Under the pieces are notes generated by a model, which made no database searches, was not told the origin of the DNA, and was given only the letters and a program-made list of their open reading frames with translations. The translations under genes and the position numbers were made by a program. Source: Chitinophaga sancti (GTDB taxonomy: Bacteria; Bacteroidota; Bacteroidia; Chitinophagales; Chitinophagaceae). From it: a stretch of DNA of 64,000 nucleotides. Positions 7,345-16,487 of this stretch are shown here, one piece after another; within the stretch, counting starts at the first letter, position 1; the number at the start of each line of letters is the position of its first letter. The stretch covers positions 2,294,001 to 2,358,000 of the forward strand of contig NZ_CP139972.1 in assembly GCF_034424315.1 (NCBI RefSeq). The letters run 5' to 3'.

Positions 7345-9810
7345 ATGAAAAAAACAGCTATCTTATTGATTAACCTGCTCCTCGCAGTTTATTGCTCCGC
7401 ACAAACCCCCGTAGCCATTAATGGCCAGTTGAAAGTGGTCGGCACCAAACTTTGTAACAAAAACGGCTACCCTATTCAGCTCAGGGGTATGAGCACCCAT
7501 GGTATCCAATGGTATGCCAGCTGTATCACAGATGCAGCCCTGGATACCCTCAAAAGTGACTGGGGTGCAGACATTGTCCGCATTGCCATGTATGTACAGG
7601 AAGATGGTTACGAAACGAATCCATCCTACTACACTTCCCTCGTTAAAAGTTATGTAGACAAGATCACGGCCCGTGGTCTTTATGCACTGATCGACTTCCA
7701 CATTCTTACGCCCGGCGATCCTAATTACAATACCGACAGGGCGAAAACCTTTTTCACTGATATTGCCAATACCTATAAGAACTACAACAACGTGCTGTAT
7801 GAAATATGCAATGAACCAAATGGTGTTACCTGGGCAACTATCAAAAACTATGCAGACCAGATCATCCCTTTAATCAGGGCGATAGATAATGACGCGGTGA
7901 TTTGCGTAGGAACAAGAGGATGGTCTTCACTGGGTCTTTCTGAAGGCAGCACATCCCAGGAGATCCTGAACAATCCGCTTAGCTACACCAACGTGATGTA
8001 CAGTTTTCACTATTATGCAAAGAGTCACCAGGATTATTACATCAATCATCTTGACTGGGCATCTGATCGTCTTCCAATCTTTATAACAGAATTTGGCACA
8101 CAGGAATCCAGTGGCGACGGCCCCAACGACCTCACCATGAGTCAGCGTTATATGGATCTCTGTAAAAATAAAAAGATCAGCTGGACCAACTGGAACTTCA
8201 GTGATAATCCGTTAAGCGGTGCGGTTTGGAATAGTGGTACCTGCTCCGGTAATACCTGGACGACCAGCAAGCTGAAAGAAGCAGGTGTGTTTATCCGCAA
8301 CAATATGCGTACAGCCGATGATTTTGGATCTACTAACAATGGTACGAATATCGCCCTGGGGAAAACAGTGACTGTATCTTCTACAGAAAGTTCCACCACA
8401 TCACTCGTGGCTGCCAATGCAGTAGATGGCAATTCATCTACCCGCTGGGCCAGTGTTGCCGGCACAGATCCGCAATGGATCACCGTTGACCTGGGCAATA
8501 CTTACAGCATCTCTGAAATAAAGATCAACTGGGAAGCTGCCTATGGCAAGAATTTCCTCGTTCAGGTATCTTCAGATAACAGCAGCTGGACAACGCTCAA
8601 AGATGTGCAGGGCAATACATCTGTCAGTAACGATTACACGGGCCTGAGTGGCACAGGTCGTTATATCCGTATTTATGGTACAGCAAGAGGTACTACTTAT
8701 GGTTATTCTATCTACGAACTGGAAGTTTATGGTACACTGGCCAATACATCCAACCTGGCCTTGAATAAAACAGTGACTACATCTTCAGTAGAAACTGCGG
8801 GGTTGAAAGGTAACTATGCAGTAGATGGCAATACCGCCACCCGCTGGTCATCTACCATGTATGCAGATCCGCAATGGATCACGGTGGACCTGGGTAGTTC
8901 TTATATCGTTGCTGAGGTAAAACTGACCTGGGAAGCGGCTTATGCCAAAGATTACCTGGTACAGGTTTCAGCAGACAATACCAACTGGACAACTGTAAAA
9001 ACAGTGAGTGGCAATGCAAGTCTGACGAATGATCATACCGGCTTATCTGCCAGTGGAAGATACGTTCGTATCTATGGTACTGCCCGCGGTTCTGCTTATG
9101 GATATTCATTGTATGAACTGGAAGTATATGGCACAAATGCCAGCAATCCAAACCTGGCATTGAACAAAACGGTAAGCACATCTTCAGTAGAAACTGCAGG
9201 GCAGGAAGGTAAATATGCGGTAGATGCAAATACGGCTACACGCTGGTCATCTACTTTGTATGTTGATCCGCAATGGCTGACGATAGACCTGGGTAGCAGC
9301 TATAGCATTGGAGAGGTGAAAATAAGTTGGGAAGCAGCATATGCAAAAGATTACCTGGTACAGGTATCTGCGGATAATACCAACTGGACAACTGCAAAAA
9401 CAGTCAGTGGTAATACGAGCCTGACGAATGATCATACCGGCTTATCAGCAACAGGCAGGTATCTTCGTATTTATGGTACGGCACGGGGTTCTGCTTATGG
9501 CTATTCTATCTATGAAGTGGAAGTTTATGGTAATAGCAGCAGTGCAAGGCAGGCGGTAAGTACCAGTAATAAATTGCAGGATATTACGATCTATCCGGTG
9601 CCGGCACATGACCAGGTGATGATCACGCTTCCTGCAAGTGATCAGAAAACATACATTAGTCTGGGTGATATGAGTGGCACAAAATACCGGACGATCAGCA
9701 CTAACGAAAAGACCTATAATATGAATATCAGTAAATTGCCTGCTGGTATTTATTTCATCATGATCCAACAGGGAGATCAGCGAACAATTAAGAAGATAGT
9801 GAAACAATAA
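7345..9810 (+). CDS. Secreted GH5 endoglucanase with three F5/8 type C modules and T9SS sorting domain
   Basis: 821 residues. A Sec signal peptide ends near residue 20. A GH5 TIM-barrel (about 24-325) carries the acid/base Glu157 in CNEPNG and the nucleophile Glu249 in ITEFG, with RGMSTHG and ALIDFHI motifs as in the cellulase-like subfamily that includes Bacillus Cel5 enzymes. Then come three discoidin/F5-8 type C (CBM32-like) modules at about 335-463, 469-596 and 603-729, which bind carbohydrate. The last about 75 residues (ITIYPVPAHD to the C-terminal KKIVKQ) form a type A T9SS sorting domain, so the enzyme should be exported through T9SS and anchored or released at the cell surface. Cellulose or a related beta-glucan is the likely substrate. 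The gene appears monocistronic. Confidence 0.93.
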   Translation: MKKTAILLINLLLAVYCSAQTPVAINGQLKVVGTKLCNKNGYPIQLRGMSTHGIQWYASCITDAALDTLKSDWGADIVRIAMYVQEDGYETNPSYYTSLVKSYVDKITARGLYALIDFHILTPGDPNYNTDRAKTFFTDIANTYKNYNNVLYEICNEPNGVTWATIKNYADQIIPLIRAIDNDAVICVGTRGWSSLGLSEGSTSQEILNNPLSYTNVMYSFHYYAKSHQDYYINHLDWASDRLPIFITEFGTQESSGDGPNDLTMSQRYMDLCKNKKISWTNWNFSDNPLSGAVWNSGTCSGNTWTTSKLKEAGVFIRNNMRTADDFGSTNNGTNIALGKTVTVSSTESSTTSLVAANAVDGNSSTRWASVAGTDPQWITVDLGNTYSISEIKINWEAAYGKNFLVQVSSDNSSWTTLKDVQGNTSVSNDYTGLSGTGRYIRIYGTARGTTYGYSIYELEVYGTLANTSNLALNKTVTTSSVETAGLKGNYAVDGNTATRWSSTMYADPQWITVDLGSSYIVAEVKLTWEAAYAKDYLVQVSADNTNWTTVKTVSGNASLTNDHTGLSASGRYVRIYGTARGSAYGYSLYELEVYGTNASNPNLALNKTVSTSSVETAGQEGKYAVDANTATRWSSTLYVDPQWLTIDLGSSYSIGEVKISWEAAYAKDYLVQVSADNTNWTTAKTVSGNTSLTNDHTGLSATGRYLRIYGTARGSAYGYSIYEVEVYGNSSSARQAVSTSNKLQDITIYPVPAHDQVMITLPASDQKTYISLGDMSGTKYRTISTNEKTYNMNISKLPAGIYFIMIQQGDQRTIKKIVKQ
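8347..9531 (+). repeat. Triplicated discoidin-module coding repeats within the GH5 gene
   Basis: Three in-frame copies (8347-8733, 8749-9132, 9151-9531) of about 128 codons share LALNKTV, WITVDLG, WEAAYAKDYLVQVS, NDHTGLS and YGTARGSAYGYS blocks. Copies 2 and 3 are nearly identical in protein sequence; copy 1 is more diverged. This indicates a recent duplication of the second module after an older one. Confidence 0.85.
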
Positions 9811-9858
9811 ATGTAAAGAGTTTGTATCATCAAATGATGCAGTAATTTATTGATAAAT

Positions 9859-9960
9859 TCAGAGGTTGTATCAACCGTAATTTGAAGGTATTGAGAATAA
9901 TTCTCTTCCTCAGGTACCTGGATTAAACCCGGGTAATTTTACGCCTGGTACAACCTCTGA
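9859..9960. other. Structured intergenic element (long-range inverted repeat with inner hairpins)
   Basis: The arms TCAGAGGTTGTA (9859-9870) and TACAACCTCTGA (9949-9960) are perfect 12-bp reverse complements 78 bp apart. Between them lie further self-complementary sequences: GAGAATAATTCTC (9893-9905), the palindrome CAGGTACCTG and ACCCGGGT. The whole could fold as a branched structure. It lies between the convergent GH5 gene and the 55-codon gene. It may be a repetitive extragenic palindrome-type element, a small MITE or a structured RNA/terminator. No transposase or target-site duplication is obvious. Confidence 0.55.
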
Positions 9961-9998
9961 TTATTCTACCTCAAGCCTGGTTTATATCTTCCCCTTCT

Positions 9999-10166
9999 TT
10001 AACGAACCACATCCCGCTTACGCTCCTTTTTAAGATTTAGCATCGGTGGATTTTCCCGCCATTCTTTAAATTCTGCAAATTTCCTAACAAATTCTTCCGG
10101 ATCTTCGTCTATATATCTCAGAATATACTGCCGGAGGATTTCTACTGGATTCTGTGTAACTAACAT
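9999..10166 (-). CDS. Small hypothetical protein (55 aa), coupled to the upstream gene
   Basis: An ATG at 10166 directly follows the stop codon of the 188-residue gene (TAA then ATG with no spacer), giving 55 codons that end at TAA 9999-10001. The product is highly charged and helical (YIDEDPEEFVRKFAEFKEW) with a basic end (LKKERKRD). There is no signal peptide or membrane segment. Direct abutment to the upstream gene implies translational coupling and a shared function. I do not recognise the family. Two small coupled genes in an accessory stretch could be a toxin-antitoxin-like pair, but nothing in the sequence shows this. Confidence 0.6.
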   Translation of the reverse strand: MLVTQNPVEILRQYILRYIDEDPEEFVRKFAEFKEWRENPPMLNLKKERKRDVVR

Positions 10167-10733
10167 TTATATTGATTTTAATTTTAAAACGATGTAATTG
10201 TACAAATTGCTAACCGGAATATTCAATTCCTTACTTAACAACACTGTCTCAGGAAAAATCTCATCAAAATTAAATGGATTCTCATATTCCATTGAAACAG
10301 GAGCGTTCAACCGTACATATAAATTCAATCCATAAACTTCAAAATACCGGCTCACCTGCTCAATTTCCCGCATAATGATATCATAACGCAAATGCTCCCT
10401 GTTATCATTATTACTATTTATGCCAATTAGACGATCGGGATGTAAGGTTAAATATTCCATCGCAAAACGCATAACCGTCGAAAGAACGATGGAATAATCC
10501 GCAAACACTAATTCCGATCGGCTGTCGATCCTGCCCTTGTTATCTACAGGTCCTAATTTAAGTTCATACACATGCTTTATAAATTCATGTTCTTCATTGT
10601 CAATTTGTATCCGCATATTTATAACTCTTCCATCCTGCAAAGCAGTTCTGAAATCTAAAACAGCAGGTTCTTTAATTGCAGACCTAGCTCCATCGTAATA
10701 ATGATCATGATTACTTTCTTCAAATTGTGACAT
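10167..10733 (-). CDS. Hypothetical protein, possibly DUF6934-like (188 aa)
   Basis: 188 residues, acidic, with no signal peptide. The central part (VYELKLGPVD, then ADYSIVLSTVMRFAMEYLTLHPDRLIGI, then REHLRYDIIMREIEQVSRYFEVYGLN) recalls small Bacteroidota proteins of the DUF6934 type, in which a strand-helix unit is followed by a REHLRY-like helix with a conserved Arg. This likeness is from memory and weak. The N-terminal DHYYDGARSAIKEPAVLDFRT has no recognised motif. It is the first gene of a two-gene operon with the 55-residue gene, and its promoter must lie in 10734-10779 or upstream. Confidence 0.65.
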   Translation of the reverse strand: MSQFEESNHDHYYDGARSAIKEPAVLDFRTALQDGRVINMRIQIDNEEHEFIKHVYELKLGPVDNKGRIDSRSELVFADYSIVLSTVMRFAMEYLTLHPDRLIGINSNNDNREHLRYDIIMREIEQVSRYFEVYGLNLYVRLNAPVSMEYENPFNFDEIFPETVLLSKELNIPVSNLYNYIVLKLKSI

Positions 10734-10770
10734 TTTTTATGGTTTTAAATTAAACAATGAACGATCATTA

Positions 10771-10817
10771 AAAACAAAAAACACCTGAAGTACAGATCAC
10801 TCCGTACTTCAGGTGTT
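10771..10817 (-). terminator. Rho-independent terminator (minus strand)
   Basis: A perfect 14-bp inverted repeat, AACACCTGAAGTAC / GTACTTCAGGTGTT (10780-10793 and 10804-10817), has a 10-base loop. Read on the minus strand it is followed by TTTTTT G TTTT. It therefore fits a terminator for minus-strand transcription arriving from the right, where only the sulfatase relic is found, and it also insulates the hypothetical gene pair starting at 10733. Confidence 0.85.
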
Positions 10818-10922
10818 TATGTAATAATTTATCGCAGAAAAATATTGTAAACTGAAAGTAGTTCTAAATTACATCAATCTTCAAAACAAAAAAACAAATC
10901 AATACCACAAACAAAAAAAATA

Positions 10923-11127
10923 TCAATACTCACCCATCGTAACCCTCAAATCCGTTATCGCCCCATCAAAGGTTCTCAATCTCTCTCCTAATTCCTCCCC
11001 AACGTACATCCGGCAGATTCAGGTTACCGCAAATAAATAACACTATATTAGGCCTATTCTGGGCTAAAGCGGAGGATGCCTTTAAAAGAAGGCATAACAA
11101 TAGCGTTTTAAAACGTGGATAGAACAT
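10923..11127 (-). pseudogene. Relic of a sulfatase gene (N-terminal fragment with deletion scar)
   Basis: From ATG 11127 the minus strand encodes a Sec signal (MFYPRFKTLLLCLLLKASSA) followed by AQNRPNIVLFIC, the way many periplasmic sulfatases begin (the metal- and Cys-containing core would follow). The frame then reads 20 unrelated residues and stops at 10966. A second frame (11009 to 10923) encodes a fluent stretch ending LRTFDGAITDLRVTMGEY that could be the original C-terminus. This suggests one large internal deletion with frame change. The minus-strand terminator at 10771-10817 lies where the intact gene's terminator would be. The sulfatase assignment rests on a short motif and is moderate. 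Confidence 0.5.
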
Positions 11128-11281
11128 GGCTATAAAATAAAAATTCTGTATCATTAATGTACAGCATTTGTCCGCAACCGGACAAATCCCAGCCAAACTA
11201 CCACTATAATGATTTAATATTCACCCGTTTATGTTCCGGCATTGCCTTTGAAGCGGAGCGTACTGACTGAATAATTCACAC

Positions 11282-13639
11282 ATGTTCAAAAATTACTTCA
11301 AAATTGCATTTAGAAATCTGCTGAGAACAAAAACGTTCTCCTTTATTAATATCACAGGCCTTGTCATGGGCATGTCGTGTTGCATGCTGATTTGCCTGTG
11401 GATCTACAATGAAGTAACTTTTGACAAATTTCATCAGCACCGGGAAACCCTTTACCAGATTTATAACCGTGCTACCGTAGATGGTAAATTATTTTGCTGG
11501 AATTATACACCCAAACCACTGGCAGCTGCACTCAGAAAGGACTACCCGGGCATTGCAAACACCTGCCGCACCAGCACCCGCACCTGCGTAACCGTTGCTG
11601 GCGACAAAAAGATTTCTTCAAAAGCAATGACCGTAGATACTTCCTTCCTGAACATGTTCACTTTCCCGCTCCTGAAAGGAAATAAAGCCACCGCCCTGAA
11701 CGACCCGAATGCGATGATCGTAACGGAAAAGATGGCAATGAAAATGTTTGGTACCACCGATGTCATCGACAAGGTTATTTCTATTGACGGAGAAAATTTT
11801 AAAATCACAGGTTTATTGAAAAACCTGCCAGTCAACAGTACCTTTGATTTCGAGTGTCTCTTCTCCTGGCTGAACTGGCAGGCCAAAGGTCAGGATGACC
11901 ATAACTGGGGGAATAACAGCATATCCACTTATGTACAATTGACACCCAATGTAACTGAATCCGCCATGGATAACCGTATCAAAGAGGTAACCATCAAGAA
12001 CTCCAATGGTGAATTACCTATCGAGGTTTTCCTTCATCCTATGAGCAAATGGCATTTATATTCCAAATTCGAAGACGGTAAGATCACCGGTGGCCGTATC
12101 GAAATTGTGCGCTTCTTTGGGTTCATCGCCATTTTCATACTCCTAATTGCATGTATCAATTTCATGAACCTCAGTACTGCGCGCAGTGAAAAACGTGCGA
12201 AAGAAGTTGGTATACGCAAGGTAGCCGGCGCCATGAAAAAATCCCTGATCAGCCAGTTCCTCATAGAATCTATATTACTCACTGCCATTGCCGGCATACT
12301 GGCTATCATACTTGTGTTCCTGACACTACCTGCATTCAATCGCATGTTAGACCAGGAACTAGTACTCCCTTACGGTACCCTTGCTTTCTGGACCATACTC
12401 CCTGGCTTTATTCTTTTCACTGGCCTGCTTGCAGGCAGTTATCCTGCATTCTTCCTTTCTTCACAGCAACCAGCCGGCATATTCAGGGGTTCATTCAAAA
12501 GAATAAATGGCACAATCAGTCCCCGTAAAATACTGGTGGTTATCCAATTTTGTATTTCTACTATCCTGATCATATCCACTGTCATCATCGTACGCCAGCT
12601 GGATTACGCGAGAAACCGAAATTCCGGTTTCACAGGAGACTTGCTGATATACCATGAACTCAATGCAGAACTAAGCAAAAACCGGCACCTGGTGAAGGAG
12701 GAATTATTATCAGCCGGACTTGCCTCTTCCGTTACTGCTACCGCCGGCAAGCTCACTGAAACATACAGCTCTACCTGGGGTATATTCTGGAGAGGTAAAC
12801 CGGAAAAAGATAATACCATATTTGAACGAAAATCAGAAGAAGGCGGCCTGGTAGGAACTGCAGGACTCAAATTAATAATGGGGCGTGATATAGACCTGGT
12901 CAAATTTCCGTCCGATTCATCAGCTGTACTTCTCAATGAAACAGCAGCTAAAATAATGGGCTTCTCCAACCCTATTGGAGAAACAATTAAAGACGAAAAC
13001 AGGGTGTACCATGTAATTGGTGTATTCGGAGACATCGTGTTCGATTCTCCTTTTGAGAATAACAAACCAGTGCTCCTGTTAGGGCCAAAATACGATTATA
13101 TGACTACGTTGCACATTCGGCTGTCTCCAGCCACTGATGCTGTGAAACAAATGGCCGAAGTCGAAAAGATCTTTACCAAATACTGCCCCAGCTATCCATT
13201 CGAATATCATTTTGTAAACGAGGATTATGCGAAGAAATTTGAGGATATGCAGCGTGTAGCAAGATTAACTACGCTCTTTGCCATACTGACGATCTTCATC
13301 TCCTGCCTGGGTTTATTCGGCCTGGCCAGTTATATCGCAGAAGGCAGGGTTAAAGAAATTGGTATACGCAAAGTATTAGGTGCTTCAGCGATGAAGATCA
13401 TCACATTGCTCACGAAAGATTTCATTGTACTGGTAGCTATATCACTTGTCATCTCAGCACCTATTGCATGGTATGCAATGCACAAATGGTTGCAGGGATA
13501 TGCATACAGGATCAGTATTGATTGGTGGATCTTCGTGGGCGCAGCAATATTAGTAATGCTGATATCATTGTTCACTACCGGCTATCATGCCTACAAAGCC
13601 ACACTGGCCAATCCTGTAAAAAGTCTGAAAGCAGAATAA
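11282..13639 (+). CDS. FtsX/MacB-type ABC transporter permease (paralogue 1)
   Basis: 785 residues. An N-terminal membrane helix (about 20-40) is followed by a MacB-like periplasmic core domain (to about 240), three membrane helices with FtsX signatures (LIACINFMNLSTARSEKRAKEVGIRK region), a second periplasmic core, and a last group of three helices with EIGIRKVLGAS. The double FtsX architecture is common in Bacteroidota and normally works with a separate LolD/MacB-like ATPase in export or efflux of peptides or lipoproteins; none is encoded here. It ends 2 bp before its paralogue starts, so the two are one operon. Substrate unknown. Confidence 0.92.
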   Translation: MFKNYFKIAFRNLLRTKTFSFINITGLVMGMSCCMLICLWIYNEVTFDKFHQHRETLYQIYNRATVDGKLFCWNYTPKPLAAALRKDYPGIANTCRTSTRTCVTVAGDKKISSKAMTVDTSFLNMFTFPLLKGNKATALNDPNAMIVTEKMAMKMFGTTDVIDKVISIDGENFKITGLLKNLPVNSTFDFECLFSWLNWQAKGQDDHNWGNNSISTYVQLTPNVTESAMDNRIKEVTIKNSNGELPIEVFLHPMSKWHLYSKFEDGKITGGRIEIVRFFGFIAIFILLIACINFMNLSTARSEKRAKEVGIRKVAGAMKKSLISQFLIESILLTAIAGILAIILVFLTLPAFNRMLDQELVLPYGTLAFWTILPGFILFTGLLAGSYPAFFLSSQQPAGIFRGSFKRINGTISPRKILVVIQFCISTILIISTVIIVRQLDYARNRNSGFTGDLLIYHELNAELSKNRHLVKEELLSAGLASSVTATAGKLTETYSSTWGIFWRGKPEKDNTIFERKSEEGGLVGTAGLKLIMGRDIDLVKFPSDSSAVLLNETAAKIMGFSNPIGETIKDENRVYHVIGVFGDIVFDSPFENNKPVLLLGPKYDYMTTLHIRLSPATDAVKQMAEVEKIFTKYCPSYPFEYHFVNEDYAKKFEDMQRVARLTTLFAILTIFISCLGLFGLASYIAEGRVKEIGIRKVLGASAMKIITLLTKDFIVLVAISLVISAPIAWYAMHKWLQGYAYRISIDWWIFVGAAILVMLISLFTTGYHAYKATLANPVKSLKAE

Positions 13640-13641
13640 CT

Positions 13642-16002
13642 ATGTTCAGAAATTACCTTACAATAGCATGCAGAAATTTGCTACGGACCAAATCCTTTTC
13701 CCTGATCAACATTATCGGGTTAGTGCTGGGTATTGGGTGTTGTATGCTGATTTGCTTATGGATCTACAATGAAGTAAGCTACGATAAGTTTCACAGGAAC
13801 AACGCTAACCTGTACCAGGCATGGAACAGAGGCATTTTTGATAATAAACTGCAATGCTGGAATTCTGTACCTAAGCCACTGGCTGCCGCACTGAAAGATG
13901 AATATGCAGGTGTTCAGAATACCTGCCGTACAGATACCCGTTGGTTCGTCACTGTTGTAGGTGAGAAGAAATTCTCTTCAAATGCACTCGTGGTAGATCC
14001 GGCTTTCCTGTCTATGTTTAGCTTTCCGCTGATAAGAGGGAATGCAGCCACCGCACTTAAGGATGTATTTAACATTGTGATCACGGAGAAAATGGCGGCT
14101 AAGATGTTTGGAACCGCCGATCCGATGGATCAGATCATCACGATCAATAAAGATCGCTTCAGGGTAACCGGGATCTTAAAAGATCTTCCGTTAAACAGTA
14201 CATTCAAATTTGAATTCCTGCTGCCCTATAATTATTACGTCTATTTGTCAGGGTCTGATGATGCCTCCTGGAGCAATAACTCCATCAATGTATTCGTTCA
14301 GCTCGCACCAAATACCAGGGCCGAAACAATCAATCAACAAATAAAAGATGTCACCAAAAAACATAGCGGTGGTAAAGAACAAACCGAAGTGTTCCTGCAC
14401 CCTATGAGCAAGTGGCACCTGTATTCAAAATTTGAAAACGGCCGCATCACCGGAGGACGTATAGAAATAGTAAGGCTGTTCGGGATCATTGCTGGTTTTA
14501 TACTGCTGATTGCCTGTATCAATTTCATGAACCTGAGTACAGCGCGTAGTGAAAAGCGGGCAAAGGAAGTAGGTATCCGCAAAGCAGTCGGGGCACAGAA
14601 ACAATCACTGGTATTTCAGTTCCTGCTCGAATCATTGCTCCTGGTAAGCATCGCAGGTATACTGGCAGTGATAGCAGTATTTCTCGTATTACCCGGATTC
14701 AATGTACTCATCAACCAGGAACTGACATTGCCCATCGGCAGCTGGATCTTCTGGTTAACGCTGCTCGTTTTCATTTTACTTACAGGCTTACTGGCAGGCA
14801 GCTACCCGGCATTTTTCCTTTCTTCCTTTCATCCTGCCGGCATATTCAGGCGTACTTTCAAAAAAGGACGGGGTACGATCAATCATCGCAAGATCCTGGT
14901 AGTACTGCAATTCTGTATTGCCATCACACTCATTATATCTACAGTCGTAGTCGTTCGTCAGTTACAATACGCACGCAACAGGAATGCAGGGTATAGCGGA
15001 GAACAACTCATGTATCACTGGAGTAATACCGAACTGGTTAATAATTTCCAGGCACTGAAGAGTGAGCTTTTAGCTTCGGGTAATGTGATTTCCGTGACCC
15101 GTACCGTCTCCCAGTTGACAGAGCAGTTTAGTTCCTCTACATCCGTATCCTGGCGGGGAAAATCTCCGAATGATAATACTGACATCGAACGTGGTGCACA
15201 GGATGAAGGGCTGGTTCGCACCGCTGGTTTGAAACTAATCATGGGCCGGGATCTGGACCTGACTAAGTTCCCCACTGATTCCACGGCTGTGCTCATCAAT
15301 GAATCAATGATGAAGGTGATGGGTTTTAAAGACCCGATTGGAGAAGTGATCCGTGAGTTTGATACAGATTATCGTGTGGTTGGTGTAATTGGTGATTATA
15401 TATTTGGATCTCCTTATGAACATACACATCCCATGATCATAATGGGAGCCAGCAAGATGTTTTTCAGTGTGATTCATATGCGGCTGGCAGCAGGTGGAGA
15501 TGTCATGAAACAGGTACCGGCAATAGAAAAGATCTTTGCAAAATATAATCCCAGCTATCCGTTTGAATATCACTTTGTAGATAAGGATTATGAATTGAAA
15601 TTCCTGGATATGACTATAGTCGCGCGTTTAACAACCTTATTCGCGGTGCTGACAGTACTGATATCCTGTATGGGTTTATTTGGGCTGGCTAGTTATATGG
15701 CAGAGGAGCGGATCAAAGAAATAGGGATTCGTAAAGTACTGGGGGCTTCAGTGCCCAGGATCATTAGTCTGCTGACGAGAGACTTCTTGATACTGGTAGG
15801 TATTGCCATCCTGGTAGCGGCACCAATCGCCTGGTATGCGATGCATGAATGGCTGCAACAATATGCTTACAGAACGATCGTAGAATGGTGGGTGTTTGTA
15901 GCCACAGGCTTATTGGTCATCCTCATTTCCCTGCTCACGACCGGCTATCATGCATTCAGGGCAGCGCTGATGAATCCAGTAAAAAGTCTGAAAGCTGATT
16001 AA
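13642..16002 (+). CDS. FtsX/MacB-type ABC transporter permease (paralogue 2)
   Basis: ATG 13642 (MFRNYLTIACRNLLRTKSF) matches the start of paralogue 1, so the longer open frame back to 13522 is not used. 786 residues with the same layout: membrane helix, MacB-like core, three helices, second core, three helices, and the motifs EVGIRKAVGA and EIGIRKVLGAS. It is a tandem duplicate of the preceding gene, clearly related along its full length. No ATPase gene is next to it. Its stop overlaps that of the convergent GreA-like gene by 4 bp (15999-16002), leaving no room for a terminator between them. Confidence 0.92.
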   Translation: MFRNYLTIACRNLLRTKSFSLINIIGLVLGIGCCMLICLWIYNEVSYDKFHRNNANLYQAWNRGIFDNKLQCWNSVPKPLAAALKDEYAGVQNTCRTDTRWFVTVVGEKKFSSNALVVDPAFLSMFSFPLIRGNAATALKDVFNIVITEKMAAKMFGTADPMDQIITINKDRFRVTGILKDLPLNSTFKFEFLLPYNYYVYLSGSDDASWSNNSINVFVQLAPNTRAETINQQIKDVTKKHSGGKEQTEVFLHPMSKWHLYSKFENGRITGGRIEIVRLFGIIAGFILLIACINFMNLSTARSEKRAKEVGIRKAVGAQKQSLVFQFLLESLLLVSIAGILAVIAVFLVLPGFNVLINQELTLPIGSWIFWLTLLVFILLTGLLAGSYPAFFLSSFHPAGIFRRTFKKGRGTINHRKILVVLQFCIAITLIISTVVVVRQLQYARNRNAGYSGEQLMYHWSNTELVNNFQALKSELLASGNVISVTRTVSQLTEQFSSSTSVSWRGKSPNDNTDIERGAQDEGLVRTAGLKLIMGRDLDLTKFPTDSTAVLINESMMKVMGFKDPIGEVIREFDTDYRVVGVIGDYIFGSPYEHTHPMIIMGASKMFFSVIHMRLAAGGDVMKQVPAIEKIFAKYNPSYPFEYHFVDKDYELKFLDMTIVARLTTLFAVLTVLISCMGLFGLASYMAEERIKEIGIRKVLGASVPRIISLLTRDFLILVGIAILVAAPIAWYAMHEWLQQYAYRTIVEWWVFVATGLLVILISLLTTGYHAFRAALMNPVKSLKAD

Positions 16003-16466
16003 AATAAAGAAAGAATGGTTCTTTCTTCTTTGTTAAAGAGGAAGATATCCCCTTCCTTTTTCCCTTGCAGCAATTTTGCTATGGGTGACAAGGGAGAGAG
16101 AAAAAAGATGGTCTCTTCATTGATTGTTTGTTTGCCCAGGCCTGCGGCGATAAAAAAGGATTGCTCCTTACACCTGATAAAAGCACCTGGCTGGGCGCTG
16201 GTATAGATTTTCCCGGTATTTACTTTTTGTAATCTATCCAGCTCTGATTTATTTTCTTCCTGCTGGCGGGCATGCATATCTTTTTCAAGATGCCCCATGG
16301 CCCTGCCAGTTTCGTATTTATCACCTGCGGAGCTTTTCTCTTCGCTGTTAGCCGCTTCCTGCGCACTGGCAATCATTTGCTTTGCCTGGTCGATGCGTTT
16401 ATTGATCAGGTCTGATCCTGTTTGTTTTAAGGTGGTTTTGAAGGCGATCATCTCCTGGCTTGTCAT
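15999..16466 (-). CDS. GreA/GreB-like transcription factor (Bacteroidota short type)
   Basis: 155 residues. An N-terminal helical hairpin has an acidic tip (SEEKSSAGDKYETGRAM), and the C-terminal domain resembles the FKBP-like end of GreA, with FFLSPLSPIAKLLQGKKEGDIF matching the GreA SPIGxALLGKxxGD signature. GreA/GreB enter the RNA polymerase secondary channel and stimulate transcript cleavage. Bacteroidota members are often mislabelled 3-oxoacyl-ACP synthase; no such active site is present. It is the last gene of a MarR-Rph operon (21 bp after Rph). Whether it cleaves transcripts or only modulates polymerase cannot be seen. Confidence 0.8.
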   Translation of the reverse strand: MTSQEMIAFKTTLKQTGSDLINKRIDQAKQMIASAQEAANSEEKSSAGDKYETGRAMGHLEKDMHARQQEENKSELDRLQKVNTGKIYTSAQPGAFIRCKEQSFFIAAGLGKQTINEETIFFLSPLSPIAKLLQGKKEGDIFLFNKEERTILSLF

Positions 16467-16487
16467 ACCTGTTATATTTTGAATTAT

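Noticed and set aside
15999..16466. 3-oxoacyl-ACP synthase (a frequent label for this family)
   Set aside because: There is no thiolase fold length or catalytic Cys; the coiled coil and SPIAKLLQGKKEGD segment fit GreA/GreB.
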